DNA of 64,000 nt from an uncultured Mucispirillum sp. (GCA_944323205.1 CALURO010000005.1:124001-188000), one strand, 5' to 3'; shown: positions 9,565 through 18,454, numbered from the stretch's first letter. Made by a program: numbers and translations. Notes: generated by a model not told the origin, from the letters alone.

Positions 9565-10235
9565 TGAGTGTTATAGAAAATTATAATGAAATATTGAAAG
9601 AAGTAAAAGAAACAGCAAAAAAAGTAAACCATCATGTAGATTTACTTGCAGTATCTAAAACACAGAGTGTAGAAAAAATGGAAGAGCTTGCATTAAATAA
9701 TGTTAAAATGTTTGGTGAAAGCAAAGTACAGGAAGCATTATCTAAAATAGAATATTTATCAAGTAAATATAATAATTTAGAGTTTCATTTTATAGGAAAG
9801 GTGCAGACTAACAAGCTGAAAAAAATAGTAGAATATTTTTCATTAATTCATTCTGTAGACAGGTTTGATATATTACCAATAATAGACAAATATGCTTGTG
9901 AACTAAATAAAAACCAAAACATCTTAATACAAATAAACATAGCTAATGAAGCACAAAAAAATGGAATAGAACCTGTTTTACTTGATGAAATGATAAAAAG
10001 TGCATTAAATTATAAAAATATTACATTAAAAGGATTAATGTTTATGCCGCCTTATGAAGAAGATGTTAGCAAAAATATACCTTATTTTAATAAGGCTGCG
10101 TCATTATTTCAGAAGTATAAAAATGATACATTTAATATACTGTCTATGGGTATGAGCCATGATTTTAAAGACGCTGTTATGTGTGGCGCAACACTTGTAA
10201 GAGTAGGTACAAGCATTTTTGGAGAAAGAGTTTAA
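9564..10235 (+). CDS. YggS-family pyridoxal-phosphate homeostasis protein
   Basis: This single-domain PLP-binding TIM barrel resembles the N domain of alanine racemase and helps balance cellular vitamin B6 and amino-acid pools. The PLP lysine is in LLAVSKTQS near residue 32. HFIGKVQTNKLKKIVEYF corresponds to the family HFIGxLQxNK motif, and SMGMSHDF, CGATLVRVGTSIFG close the barrel. The 223 residues are normal. It is coupled to pgeF by a one-base overlap, an arrangement common across bacteria. Confidence 0.92.
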   Translation: MSVIENYNEILKEVKETAKKVNHHVDLLAVSKTQSVEKMEELALNNVKMFGESKVQEALSKIEYLSSKYNNLEFHFIGKVQTNKLKKIVEYFSLIHSVDRFDILPIIDKYACELNKNQNILIQINIANEAQKNGIEPVLLDEMIKSALNYKNITLKGLMFMPPYEEDVSKNIPYFNKAASLFQKYKNDTFNILSMGMSHDFKDAVMCGATLVRVGTSIFGERV

Positions 10236-10309
10236 AAATAACTTAAATATATTGAATTTTTTTTATTTTTAGTTCATTATAATTTGCAATTAATTATGCG
10301 GAGAGATAA

Positions 10310-11110
10310 ATGTCTTTTATAGTTTTTTTGGCAAAACTTTATATAGTTATACTTTTATTTAGATTTGTTACCACAAAACAGGAGCTTGTATTTAACCCAT
10401 TAGGGAAAATTATAGCAAAGGCAACAAAACCTGTGCTTCCAAAAAATAATGAAAAATTTATTCCTTTATTAATTACATTAATAATTATTATAACATCATT
10501 ATTATATTCTATTTCTTCTACTACTGTAGAGTTTCAAGCTAAATTATTATCAATTTTGATAAATTATGCTCATTTTTTTATGCTTTTTTATATAGTTTCT
10601 ATGATATTTGGCAGTTTTGGCAACAGACCTATTGGTGGCGGATTTATTGCATTATTTTTTAGACTGGGGCTTCCATGGGTGAAAATGGCAAGGCTTTTTA
10701 TACCAATAAACAGTGGTAAAATTATTATTCCAGCTATTATTCTTGTTTATATATTAACTGTATGTTTAACAGCTGTTATTAATACTTTTTTTAATCTTAT
10801 AATATATCAATCAATTGGCAATGTGGCAGGTGTATTTATTTCTGCATTTGCTTCTGGTGCGTATAAAATATTTGGTTTATTATATTATATGAGCTTTGTA
10901 ATTGCATTCAGGGCATTAATATCATGGGTTAGTCCTGACCCTGGAAATATTATTGTTCAGTTAGTATATACAATTACTGAGCCAGTGCTTGAACCTTTAA
11001 GAAGAATAATACCACCTATAGGTATAATTGATTTTTCAGCACTTATTGCTATGATTGGTTTTTATTTCAGCGGTATGATACTTCAAAATATTGTGCAGCC
11101 TTTTATTTAG
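10310..11110 (+). CDS. YggT-family integral membrane protein with two YggT repeats
   Basis: Two copies of the YggT unit can be seen. The first has FRFVTTKQELVFNPLGKI and LAKATKPVLP-like sequence near the N terminus, and the second has FRALISWVSPDPGN followed by TITEPVLEPLRRIIPPIG near residues 200-235. About six membrane segments are predicted by hydrophobicity. The family is poorly characterised; links to osmotic tolerance, cell division or membrane organisation have been proposed. A possible TATAAT at 10278 and GGAGAG ribosome site lie upstream in the 74-base gap. Its neighbour YggS is a classic partner. Confidence 0.8.
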   Translation: MSFIVFLAKLYIVILLFRFVTTKQELVFNPLGKIIAKATKPVLPKNNEKFIPLLITLIIIITSLLYSISSTTVEFQAKLLSILINYAHFFMLFYIVSMIFGSFGNRPIGGGFIALFFRLGLPWVKMARLFIPINSGKIIIPAIILVYILTVCLTAVINTFFNLIIYQSIGNVAGVFISAFASGAYKIFGLLYYMSFVIAFRALISWVSPDPGNIIVQLVYTITEPVLEPLRRIIPPIGIIDFSALIAMIGFYFSGMILQNIVQPFI

Positions 11111-11122
11111 TATGAGGTTTTT

Positions 11123-12100
11123 ATGATTTTATTTAGAATAGCTTATTCAATAGCAATTTTTGCAGTTTTTATTATTTTTAGACAGAGTATGGATATAAGT
11201 CTTTATATGGCTTTGCTTTATTCTGGAGTAGCTGTATTATGTATTTTACTTTTAGACTTATTATTAGGCGGTATTAAAAGTTACCGTATAATTTCTTCTC
11301 TGCTTATAGGTATAGCATTTCTAGTGCTTGGTTTTTTACTTATACAATCATTTCAGTCAGTATTTCAGCAGAAAGAAATTAACTTAATAGTTCTTTTTCT
11401 TTTCCTTTATGCAGGCATTATTATTGGCAATAAAAACCATAAGTTTTTTGAGTCATTAATAACAAATGTTACTTTAAAGCACAATTCTACTAAGGTTAAA
11501 TTAGGCTCTCAGTCAAAAGTGCTGGATACATCTACTTTAATTGACGGTAGAATAGCAAATATTGTAGACTGTGGATTTATAGAAGGAAATCTTGTAATTC
11601 CCGGTTTTGTGTTGAAAGAACTTCAAAATATTGCAGACTCTCATGACCATTTAAGAAGGCAGAAAGGAAGGCGCGGTTTAAATGTATTAAAAAGATTACA
11701 GGAACAAACTAATGTTAAAGTTGAAATAGATAATACATCTTTTGATGAAATAGGTACTGTAGATGAAAAACTACTTGCTTTAAGTATGAAAATTAATGCA
11801 GCTATTATTACAACAGATTTTAATTTAATGAAAGTAGCTGAAATACAAAATATAAAAGTATTAAATTTAAATAATCTTGCTATTGCTTTAAGACAGACTA
11901 TTCTTCCTGGGGAAGATTTAGTTATTACTATTGCAAAAGAGGGTAAAGACCCTTCTCAAGGTGTTGGTTATCTTGATGACGGCACAATGGTGGTTGTAGA
12001 AAATGGTAAAAAACGGCTTGGAGAAACTTTAAAAGTAGAAGCTACATCGTTACTGCAGACAGAATCAGGCAGAATTATTTTTACTAAGGTAAAAGCGTGA
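11123..12100 (+). CDS. Membrane-anchored PIN-TRAM domain protein (YacL-like)
   Basis: Four N-terminal membrane segments (residues about 1-110) are followed by a PIN nuclease domain beginning VLDTSTLIDGRI with the catalytic aspartates in DTSTLIDG, and ITTDFNLMKVAEI later. A C-terminal TRAM domain (GVGYLDDGTMVVVENG) would bind RNA. Gram-positive YacL proteins have this order of domains. The target RNA is unknown. The gene overlaps ispD by four bases, matching the frequent bacterial order PIN-TRAM then ispD. Confidence 0.88.
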   Translation: MILFRIAYSIAIFAVFIIFRQSMDISLYMALLYSGVAVLCILLLDLLLGGIKSYRIISSLLIGIAFLVLGFLLIQSFQSVFQQKEINLIVLFLFLYAGIIIGNKNHKFFESLITNVTLKHNSTKVKLGSQSKVLDTSTLIDGRIANIVDCGFIEGNLVIPGFVLKELQNIADSHDHLRRQKGRRGLNVLKRLQEQTNVKVEIDNTSFDEIGTVDEKLLALSMKINAAIITTDFNLMKVAEIQNIKVLNLNNLAIALRQTILPGEDLVITIAKEGKDPSQGVGYLDDGTMVVVENGKKRLGETLKVEATSLLQTESGRIIFTKVKA

Positions 12101-12780
12101 GTATATCTTTAATTATTCCAGCAGCTGGTATTGGTAAAAGATTTTCTGCAAATATTAAGAAACAGTTTACAGAAATTGACGGCAGACCACTTATTTACTG
12201 GACTATTAAAAGGCTTATAACTGCATATAATTTTGATGAACTTATAATAGGCTTAAATCAAGATGATATTAAATTTATGGATAATGTAATATCTGATTTA
12301 GACATTAATATACCACATATATATACAGAAGGCGGCAGAGAAAGGGCAAATACTGTTTTTAACTGCTTATTAAAATCAAACTGCAGTTATGCAGCAGTTC
12401 ACGACAGTGTCCGTCCATTTGTAAGCAGTCAGACAGTTAAAAATACAATAGATAAAGCATACCAAACAAATGCAGCAATATGTGGTATTCCTGTTAGAGA
12501 TACTGTAAAAAAAATCAATGGAAGTATTATAGAAAAAACAGTTTCAAGAGATAACCTTTTTTTAGCACATACTCCACAGGTTTTTAAAAAAAATATTATA
12601 TTAAATGCTATGCATTCTGCACTAGAAAATAATATTATAGTAACAGATGAAGCATCTGCGTGTGAATATGCTGGAATAAAAGTAGAAACAGTATTTTCAA
12701 ATTATGAAAATATAAAAGTTACTTATTCAGAAGATATTAATTTAATACAATTATTTAAAGCAAAGTTTTTTGAGGTATAA
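12097..12780 (+). CDS. ispD: 2-C-methyl-D-erythritol 4-phosphate cytidylyltransferase IspD
   Basis: IspD makes CDP-methylerythritol from MEP and CTP in non-mevalonate isoprenoid synthesis. Motifs are PAAGIGKRF at residues about 8-16 with the CTP-binding lysine in KKQFTEIDGRPL, VHDSVRPFV near 103, GIPVRDTVKKI near 133 and TPQVF near 158. The length of 227 is typical. It begins GTG and overlaps the PIN-TRAM gene by four bases (GTGA). IspF is not fused or adjacent here. Confidence 0.95.
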   Translation: MSISLIIPAAGIGKRFSANIKKQFTEIDGRPLIYWTIKRLITAYNFDELIIGLNQDDIKFMDNVISDLDINIPHIYTEGGRERANTVFNCLLKSNCSYAAVHDSVRPFVSSQTVKNTIDKAYQTNAAICGIPVRDTVKKINGSIIEKTVSRDNLFLAHTPQVFKKNIILNAMHSALENNIIVTDEASACEYAGIKVETVFSNYENIKVTYSEDINLIQLFKAKFFEV

Positions 12781-13452
12781 ATGTTTGAAAATTTTAACTT
12801 TAATGAGTTTATAATCAGAGCAGCACTTTCAGTTGTGCCATTTATGTTTGCCGTTACAATACATGAAGTTATGCATGGTTATGCTGCATATAGATTAGGT
12901 GATAATACTGCTAAAAATGCAGGCAGGCTTACACTAAACCCTATAGCACATATTGACCCGTTGGGGCTTTTAGTGCTGCTGCTTACAAGAATAATAGGCT
13001 GGGCAAAACCTGTGCCTGTTAATTACTATAATCTTCGCCATAAGTATGGTGTGGCTATAGTTTCAGCAGCAGGGCCACTGGCAAACCTTGTAACAGCTTT
13101 TTTGTCTGCTGTTGTATTGAAAATATTAGGATTTGCAGCAGTTAATTTTGGTATGCCGGGTTATATTTTTGAACCATTATATATTATGACCTTATACTCT
13201 GTTGCAATAAATATTGCATTATGTATATTTAACCTGCTGCCTATTATGCCTATGGACGGTGCAAGAATTATATGGAACTTTTTGCCGCGGGATAAAGCAG
13301 AAAAATATGAAGCAACAGAAAAATATTATTTTATAATAATACTTGTTTTAATATTTACAAATATTCTACAATATATTATATCTCCAGTAAGAGCTTTTAT
13401 ATTATCAATATTTGATGCAATATTAAATTTAAATATAACGGGATATATGTAA
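12781..13452 (+). CDS. Site-2 protease family (M50) integral membrane metalloprotease
   Basis: The zinc motif HEVMH (residues 28-32, within TIHEVMHGYAAYRLGD) and the third ligand region NLLPIMPMDGARI define an M50/S2P-like rhomboid-independent intramembrane protease of the short YwhC/FtsH-independent type with about five or six membrane segments. Substrates are unknown. It starts directly at the stop of ispD and is followed after one base by trpS. Bacterial chromosomes often carry this protease next to trpS, scpA and scpB, as here. Confidence 0.9.
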   Translation: MFENFNFNEFIIRAALSVVPFMFAVTIHEVMHGYAAYRLGDNTAKNAGRLTLNPIAHIDPLGLLVLLLTRIIGWAKPVPVNYYNLRHKYGVAIVSAAGPLANLVTAFLSAVVLKILGFAAVNFGMPGYIFEPLYIMTLYSVAINIALCIFNLLPIMPMDGARIIWNFLPRDKAEKYEATEKYYFIIILVLIFTNILQYIISPVRAFILSIFDAILNLNITGYM

Positions 13453-13453
13453 G

Positions 13454-14434
13454 ATGAAAAAAAGAGTTTACAGTGCAATGAGGCCAACAGGGGAACTGCA
13501 CATTGGTCATTATTTTGGGGCAATTAAGAACTGGGTAAAAATGCAGGACGAATACGACTGCTTTTTTGCAGTTGCAGATTGGCATGCATTAACAACAAAT
13601 TATGATAATCCAGAAAATATTAAAGAAATGAGGCGTCAAATGGTGCTTTCATGGCTTGCTGCCGGGCTTGATGTGGAAAAGGCACCTATATTTATACAAT
13701 CGCATAACTTATATACTTCAGAGCTTTACCTGCTTTTAGGTATGGTTACACCTGTTGCATGGCTTGAAAGATGCCCAAGTTATAAAGATATGATTAACAC
13801 TTTAAATCATAAAGACTTATCTAACTATGGTTTTTTAGGCTATCCAGTATTAATGACAGCAGATATTATTATGTATCTTGCAAATTTTGTACCTGTTGGT
13901 GTGGATCAGGTGCCACATGTGGAGCTGGCAAGAGAGATTGTCCGCAGGTTTAATAATTTTTATGGAGAAATTTTTGTAGAGCCGGAAGCTATGCTTACAA
14001 ATGTACCAAAACTGCCAGGACTTGACGGCAGAAAAATGAGTAAAAGTTTAAATAATACTATACACTTAACAGAAGAAGCTGATACCCTTGAAAAGAAAAT
14101 AAAAACAATGATAACAGATACCAAAAGACAAAGAAAAACAGATGCGGGGGACCCAAATGTATGTCCAGTATTTGATTATCATAAAGTATTTTCAACAGAT
14201 GAAGAAAGAGCAAAAATTATAGAAGGCTGCACAAAAGCAGAAATTGGCTGCATAGAATGTAAAAAAATATTAATAAATAATGTAGAAAATTTTATATGTC
14301 CTATGAGAGAAAAAAAGAAAACATTAGATAAAGAAATACTTGATATTGATGAATTTCTTGCACCATCACAGAAAAAAGCAAATGATTTTGCAGCTGAATT
14401 AATGGAAAAAGTTAGAAAAGCAATTAAAATATGA
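13454..14434 (+). CDS. trpS: Tryptophanyl-tRNA synthetase TrpS
   Basis: This class I synthetase charges tRNA-Trp. The HIGH motif is LHIGHYFGA at residues about 15-23 (after RPTGE) and the KMSKS motif is GRKMSKSLNN near residue 195. Residues 131-150 hold the Trp/ATP pocket segment YPVLMTADIIMY. The length of 326 is the normal short bacterial form. The stop overlaps the ATG of scpA by four bases. Confidence 0.96.
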   Translation: MKKRVYSAMRPTGELHIGHYFGAIKNWVKMQDEYDCFFAVADWHALTTNYDNPENIKEMRRQMVLSWLAAGLDVEKAPIFIQSHNLYTSELYLLLGMVTPVAWLERCPSYKDMINTLNHKDLSNYGFLGYPVLMTADIIMYLANFVPVGVDQVPHVELAREIVRRFNNFYGEIFVEPEAMLTNVPKLPGLDGRKMSKSLNNTIHLTEEADTLEKKIKTMITDTKRQRKTDAGDPNVCPVFDYHKVFSTDEERAKIIEGCTKAEIGCIECKKILINNVENFICPMREKKKTLDKEILDIDEFLAPSQKKANDFAAELMEKVRKAIKI

Positions 14435-15165
14435 ATGAACTTCTTGATATTAAAATACTTGATTATGAAGGACCGCTGGATTTATTAATACATCTTGTTT
14501 ATAAAAATGAGATGAATATTTTTAATGTATCTATTTCTGAAATAACAAGTCAGTTTATTGATGAAATTAGAAAAATGAAAGAAATGGATATAGAAGTGGC
14601 AGCAGAATTTATTAATATGGCTTCATATCTTGTATATTTAAAATCAAGAATGCTGCTTCCAAGGGACAGCAGCAGTGAAGACGATATTGACCCTGAAGAA
14701 GCAAAATTTCGCTTTAATCAGTTATTGATTGAATATTCTTTTTATAAAGATATGGCTCAAAAGTTAAAAACTTTTGAAGTAAATTCTGGTAAATTTCTTG
14801 CACGCACTAATTCTATTGTTATTTTAAGGGAAGAACTTTTTACAGAAGATGCTTATAAACTGGCATCTTCCTTTTTTAATATTTCAACAGGAAAGAAAGA
14901 TAAAAAAATGGTTGTAAAAAACTCTAAAATAGCAACTGAACAGGTAGCAAAACGGGTAAAAGAGTTTATTTTATCAAGAGAAAAAACTTTATGGAGTGAA
15001 ATAGAAGAAACCTGTAAAGAAAAAATAGAAAAATGTGTTTCCTTTGGCTCTGTATTAGAATTAATGAAAGGTAAAAAAATAAAGGCCTTTCAGGAAGGAA
15101 ATTTTGAGGAAATACTATTGACACTAATAAAAGGTGCAGAGGAAAATGAATCAAAAGCCCAATAA
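14431..15165 (+). CDS. scpA: Segregation and condensation protein ScpA (kleisin)
   Basis: ScpA bridges the heads of the SMC dimer and recruits ScpB, helping chromosome compaction and segregation. The N-terminal kleisin signature YEGPLDLLIHLVYKNEMNI is at residues about 12-30, followed by ASYLVYLKSRMLLP near 70. The C-terminal winged-helix region (FEEILLTLIKGA) ends the protein. It overlaps both trpS and scpB, forming a tight trpS-scpA-scpB-pseudouridine synthase block. Confidence 0.93.
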   Translation: MNELLDIKILDYEGPLDLLIHLVYKNEMNIFNVSISEITSQFIDEIRKMKEMDIEVAAEFINMASYLVYLKSRMLLPRDSSSEDDIDPEEAKFRFNQLLIEYSFYKDMAQKLKTFEVNSGKFLARTNSIVILREELFTEDAYKLASSFFNISTGKKDKKMVVKNSKIATEQVAKRVKEFILSREKTLWSEIEETCKEKIEKCVSFGSVLELMKGKKIKAFQEGNFEEILLTLIKGAEENESKAQ

Positions 15166-15997
15166 AGATAATAATAAAACAGAAGATATTGATAATTCAC
15201 TAGACATGGATATTCAAGAGTTAAGTGATGCTTTTACAATCTATATGGACGAAGTTATCAGTGAAGAAGAAAGCATTATTCAAACTAAACTTGAAAAAGA
15301 AAGCCCTGTAAAAGATATTCTTCCAGATTTTACATCACCTTATAATGCTGATGCTGCAAGTGAAAACGAAAATCTTGATGAAGAAGAGCTTTCAAAACAG
15401 TTTGATGAAGGATATTTTGAAAAAAAAGAAGAAGAACATTCAGCAGTACCATCAGAAGATGATTATGAAGATTTATCAGAAAACAGAGAAAAGCGTGTTT
15501 TCTATGCTGCTCTTTATTTATCCGGCAAACCTGTAGAGCTTGCAACATTTAGAAAAATGCTTAATCCATTAAACCTTGAAAACAGGCTTATTAACTATGC
15601 AGAAGAATTTAATAAATTAAGAATAGGTATTCGTATCCGTATGGTTTCTGGTGGATATCAGCTTGTAGCAGATTCTGATGTTACTGTATTTTTAGAAAAA
15701 TATTTCGGTGAAAAAACAGAATCCTTATCTCGTGCATCTCTTGAAACTGCTGCAATTATAGCATACCGCCAGCCTGTTACAAAAGCAGAAGTTGAAGAAA
15801 TGCGTGAAGTTAATTCATCAGGCACAATGAAATATCTTCTTGATAAAAACTTAATAAAAGTAGTCGGCAGAAAACAGGTGCCTGGTAAACCATTATTGTA
15901 TGCTACAACAAAATACTTTTTAGAATATTTTGGCTTAAATGATTTATCAGAGCTGCCTACATTTAGAGAATGGCAGGAGTTAAAGCAAAATTCATGA
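15146..15997 (+). CDS. scpB: Segregation and condensation protein ScpB
   Basis: ScpB is a dimer of winged-helix domains that binds the ScpA linker in the SMC complex. The core is at residues about 115-275: FYAALYLSGKPVELATFRK, ASLETAAIIAYRQPVTKAEV and the GTMKYLLDKNLIKVVGRK wing. The first 110 residues are acidic and probably disordered, which makes the protein longer than the usual 180-200. I chose the ATG at 15146; an in-frame GTG at 15134 is the alternative. The start lies within the end of scpA. Confidence 0.9.
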   Translation: MNQKPNKDNNKTEDIDNSLDMDIQELSDAFTIYMDEVISEEESIIQTKLEKESPVKDILPDFTSPYNADAASENENLDEEELSKQFDEGYFEKKEEEHSAVPSEDDYEDLSENREKRVFYAALYLSGKPVELATFRKMLNPLNLENRLINYAEEFNKLRIGIRIRMVSGGYQLVADSDVTVFLEKYFGEKTESLSRASLETAAIIAYRQPVTKAEVEEMREVNSSGTMKYLLDKNLIKVVGRKQVPGKPLLYATTKYFLEYFGLNDLSELPTFREWQELKQNS

Positions 15998-16722
15998 AAG
16001 AATTAACACGATTAAATAAATATATAGCTTCTATGACAGGGTATTCTAGGCGTGAAGCAGATAAATTAATAGAAGAAGGCAAAGTATCTGTTAACGGTAG
16101 ACGGGTTAAAGAGCAGGGCGTAAAGATTGATGAAACAGAAGATGTAGTTTTTATCAATAATAAGCCAATATATGAAAGCAAACCAGATGTTTTTAAATTT
16201 TATAAACCAAGGCGAGTATTAACTGCCTATGGGGATGGCAGAGGCAAAGATACTCTTGATAAATTTCCTATTTTTGCGGGCAGAAAGTTCCCATATTCTG
16301 GCAGGCTTGACTATGAAAGTGAAGGACTTTTAATTTTTTCTAATGACGGCGAACTTATCCAAAGAATGCAGAAACCTGAATATAAAATGGAAAAAGAGTA
16401 TTTAGTTACTGTAGATAAGTTACTATCAAGTGTGGAAATGGAAGAATTTTCATCAGGTCTTGATACGCCAAAAGGAAAATATCAGCCATGCAGTATAAAA
16501 TTTGCAGGAAAATATAATTATAAAGTAATTATTAAGGAAGGCAAAAAACGCCAGATAAGAAATATGTTTGGCTATTTTGGCAGTAAAGTAAAAAGGCTTG
16601 AAAGAGTAAGGATAGGACCTATAAAAATAGGAAACTTAAAACCGGGGGAATATGAAATGCTTTCCCGTGACGAAATTATAAAACTTTATAAAGCTACAGG
16701 CTTAAATTATAATACAAAATAA
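15994..16722 (+). CDS. Pseudouridine synthase, RsuA/RluB family
   Basis: The protein has an N-terminal S4 RNA-binding domain (LNKYIASMTGYSRREADKLI, then GKVSVNGRRV) and a catalytic domain with the aspartate in SGRLDYESEGLLIFSNDGEL and the later KEGKKRQIRNMF. It is predicted to isomerise a uridine in 23S rRNA (RluB-like) because this gene usually follows scpB. The ATG at 15994 overlaps the scpB stop (ATGA) and places the S4 domain right at the N terminus; an upstream ATG at 15970 is also possible. Confidence 0.9.
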   Translation: MKELTRLNKYIASMTGYSRREADKLIEEGKVSVNGRRVKEQGVKIDETEDVVFINNKPIYESKPDVFKFYKPRRVLTAYGDGRGKDTLDKFPIFAGRKFPYSGRLDYESEGLLIFSNDGELIQRMQKPEYKMEKEYLVTVDKLLSSVEMEEFSSGLDTPKGKYQPCSIKFAGKYNYKVIIKEGKKRQIRNMFGYFGSKVKRLERVRIGPIKIGNLKPGEYEMLSRDEIIKLYKATGLNYNTK

Positions 16723-16733
16723 AAGAGGTTAAA

Positions 16734-17096
16734 ATGTATAAAGTTAGAATAAAAAGTCATTTTTCATCAGCACACAATTTAAGAGAATATCAAGGAGCAT
16801 GTGAAAGACTGCATGGCCATAACTGGAAAGTAGAGGCATACTTAAAATCAGAAACTTTAGATAAGCTCGGTATGGTAGAAGATTTTAAAATGTTTAAAAA
16901 ACATTTAAATGTAATAATGGATGAATTAGACCATGAATATATAAATGAACTTGAATATTTTAAAACAGTAAACCCAACAAGTGAAAATATGGCAAAATAT
17001 ATTTTTGATAAACTTGCTGTTACTTATGGCGAAAAAGTAGATAAAGTAATCGTATGGGAGACAGATACTTCAGCTGCAGAATATTCAAAAGATTAA
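16734..17096 (+). CDS. queD: 6-carboxy-5,6,7,8-tetrahydropterin synthase QueD
   Basis: QueD turns dihydroneopterin triphosphate into carboxytetrahydropterin in queuosine synthesis. Zinc-binding histidines are in SSAHNL and HGHNW, and the catalytic Cys is in GACERLHGHNW (residues about 23-33). The LDHEYIN, PTSENMAKYIF and VWETDTSAAEY motifs complete the family pattern. The 120 residues fit QueD rather than the longer eukaryotic PTPS. Other que genes are not in the window. A hairpin terminator follows at 17119. Confidence 0.92.
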   Translation: MYKVRIKSHFSSAHNLREYQGACERLHGHNWKVEAYLKSETLDKLGMVEDFKMFKKHLNVIMDELDHEYINELEYFKTVNPTSENMAKYIFDKLAVTYGEKVDKVIVWETDTSAAEYSKD

Positions 17097-17118
17097 AAAA
17101 CATTTAAATAAATATAAA

Positions 17119-17159
17119 ATATACAGCCGAATTAATATTACAATTAATCGGCTGTATAT
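17119..17159. terminator. Bidirectional hairpin terminator between convergent genes
   Basis: An arm of about 17 bases (ATATACAGCCGA-ATTAAT, one bulged A) pairs with ATTAATCGGCTGTATAT after a six-base loop. It sits between the convergent queD gene and the barrel gene, and AT-rich tracts flank both sides, so it can serve both strands. Confidence 0.75.
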
Positions 17160-17168
17160 AATAAAATA

Positions 17169-17798
17169 TTAATACCTAAAACCTAACTCTATACCAGCAC
17201 GAACACCGTCTAAATTACCAGCATTTGTGCTTCTATTTAATAAATATATTTGTGTATTTGTATAAGCTAAAGAATATGTCCAGTCAACAAAAATGCCTGT
17301 ATAAAAATTTCTAAAATTATATTTTAATCCTGCACCAATATTTACATTAAATCCTACACCACTGAAATCATCTAATGCAGAAGATATACCTAAAACATCA
17401 TATTCAGGCTGATAAATAGTTGCTCCAACACCAATACTTAGCCAAGGAACAAATCCATTTTCACCTTTATATGTTTCATACTGTATTACAAGTGATTCTC
17501 TAATATCTATAATGTGAGAATTTAGACTTAATACATTATAAAAATCTTTACTGGCATAAGTATAATTAAATTCAGTAGCAAACCCTAAAAACCTATTAAC
17601 ATTTCCTTTAAATTTTAAGCCAACACCACCACCATAACCAATAGTATCATTGATAATATAATTTGTTGCTGTTGGAAAATATCCAAACCCACTAATACCA
17701 AGAGACCAAGGTGAAACTTTTTTTACAGATTGACTTTGTTCCTGTGCAAAGGCACTAAATGAACATAAAATAAAAAATAAAATTAAAATTTTTTTCAT
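17169..17798 (-). CDS. Outer-membrane beta-barrel protein under a homopolymer-containing promoter
   Basis: A signal peptide (MKKILILFFILCSFSAFAQ) is followed by about 190 residues of alternating polar/aromatic strands ending GIELGFRY, a C-terminal aromatic typical of barrels with about eight strands (OmpA/OmpW-size). The family and ligand are not identifiable. I start at the ATG at 17798 because it begins the signal peptide and has a GGGGG ribosome site; the longer frame from 17834 would add twelve unlikely residues. Upstream lies a -35/-10 pair separated by a spacer that contains nine consecutive C (see 17825-17851), which suggests on/off or graded expression by slippage. Confidence 0.82.
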   Translation of the reverse strand: MKKILILFFILCSFSAFAQEQSQSVKKVSPWSLGISGFGYFPTATNYIINDTIGYGGGVGLKFKGNVNRFLGFATEFNYTYASKDFYNVLSLNSHIIDIRESLVIQYETYKGENGFVPWLSIGVGATIYQPEYDVLGISSALDDFSGVGFNVNIGAGLKYNFRNFYTGIFVDWTYSLAYTNTQIYLLNRSTNAGNLDGVRAGIELGFRY

Positions 17799-17824
17799 AT
17801 TTATCCCCCATTTTATTTTTTTCC

Positions 17825-17851
17825 ATTTTATCATGGGGGGGGGAATGTCAA
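17825..17851 (-). promoter_or_regulatory. Putative phase-variable promoter (C9 in the -35/-10 spacer)
   Basis: On the minus strand a perfect TTGACA (plus coordinates 17846-17851) is followed by TT, nine C, ATGA and then TAAAAT (17825-17830; five of six consensus). The spacer is 15 bases, two below the optimum of 17. Gain of two C would give an ideal spacing, so tract slippage could switch expression. The predicted transcript start lies about 20-25 bases before the barrel gene ATG. Confidence 0.65.
17835..17843. repeat. Homopolymeric G9/C9 tract
   Basis: Nine consecutive G on the plus strand. Other G or C runs I noticed in the window do not exceed about five bases, and the DNA is strongly AT-rich, so a tract this long is very unlikely by chance. 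Such runs mutate readily by slipped-strand mispairing. It is inside the promoter spacer of the barrel gene. Confidence 0.95.
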
Positions 17852-17880
17852 GTGTTTTTTTATGAATTGTTTTAAATTAA

Positions 17881-18402
17881 TTATTTTATACCAAGTTTAT
17901 TATATGTTTCAATAAGATTAACATATTCTTCTGCATTTCTGTGTATATGTTTTAAATCATCTTCTGTTAAATCGCGGATATATTTTGCAGGCGATCCCAT
18001 AAATAATGTGCCAGATTTTACAACTTTTCCTTGTGGAACAACACTCCCTGCTGCAACTATTGCATTTTCTTCTACAACTGAGCCATTAAGAAGAATAGCC
18101 CCCATACCAATAAGACAGTTATCCTGCACTGTGCAGCCATGAAGTATTACATTATGACCAACAGTTACATTTTTTCCAACTATAACAGGCTCTTTATAGC
18201 CAATATGCACAACAGAGCCATCTTGTATATTAGAATTATCTCCAATAGTGATATAGTTTATATCTCCGCGTATTGTTACATTATACCAAATGCCTACATT
18301 ATCACCAAGAGTAACATTTCCTAAAACTTTTGCAGTATCTGCTATAAAAGTATTTTTTCCTTTTGTTACACCTTTTTTTAAGTTTTCTTCAACTATATTC
18401 AT
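17881..18402 (-). CDS. Gamma-class carbonic anhydrase-like left-handed beta-helix protein (YrdA/PaaY family)
   Basis: Hexapeptide repeats (for example NVTLGDNVGIWYNVTIRGD and VIVGKNVTVGHNVILHGC) fold into a left-handed beta-helix trimer. The three zinc-ligand histidines typical of gamma carbonic anhydrases are present in VVHIG and VGHNVILHG. Function in YrdA/PaaY relatives ranges from carbonic anhydrase to thioesterase, so the reaction here is inferred. The 173 residues are normal. An AAGGAT ribosome site precedes the ATG. It is divergent from panB. Confidence 0.88.
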   Translation of the reverse strand: MNIVEENLKKGVTKGKNTFIADTAKVLGNVTLGDNVGIWYNVTIRGDINYITIGDNSNIQDGSVVHIGYKEPVIVGKNVTVGHNVILHGCTVQDNCLIGMGAILLNGSVVEENAIVAAGSVVPQGKVVKSGTLFMGSPAKYIRDLTEDDLKHIHRNAEEYVNLIETYNKLGIK

Positions 18403-18425
18403 ATTAATATCCTTATTATATTATT

Positions 18426-18454
18426 TTAAGATAATTTTATCTTGATACTATAAT
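18426..18454 (+). promoter_or_regulatory. Putative sigma-70 promoter for panBC
   Basis: TATAAT at 18449-18454 is a perfect -10 box. TTAAGA at 18426-18431 (four of six) lies 17 bases upstream. The predicted transcript would start near 18461, leaving about 100 bases before the TTG start of panB. Confidence 0.45.

Noticed and set aside
15345..15536. Plus-strand Lys/Met-rich frame within scpB
   Set aside because: It is the shifted frame of the acidic N-terminal part of scpB.
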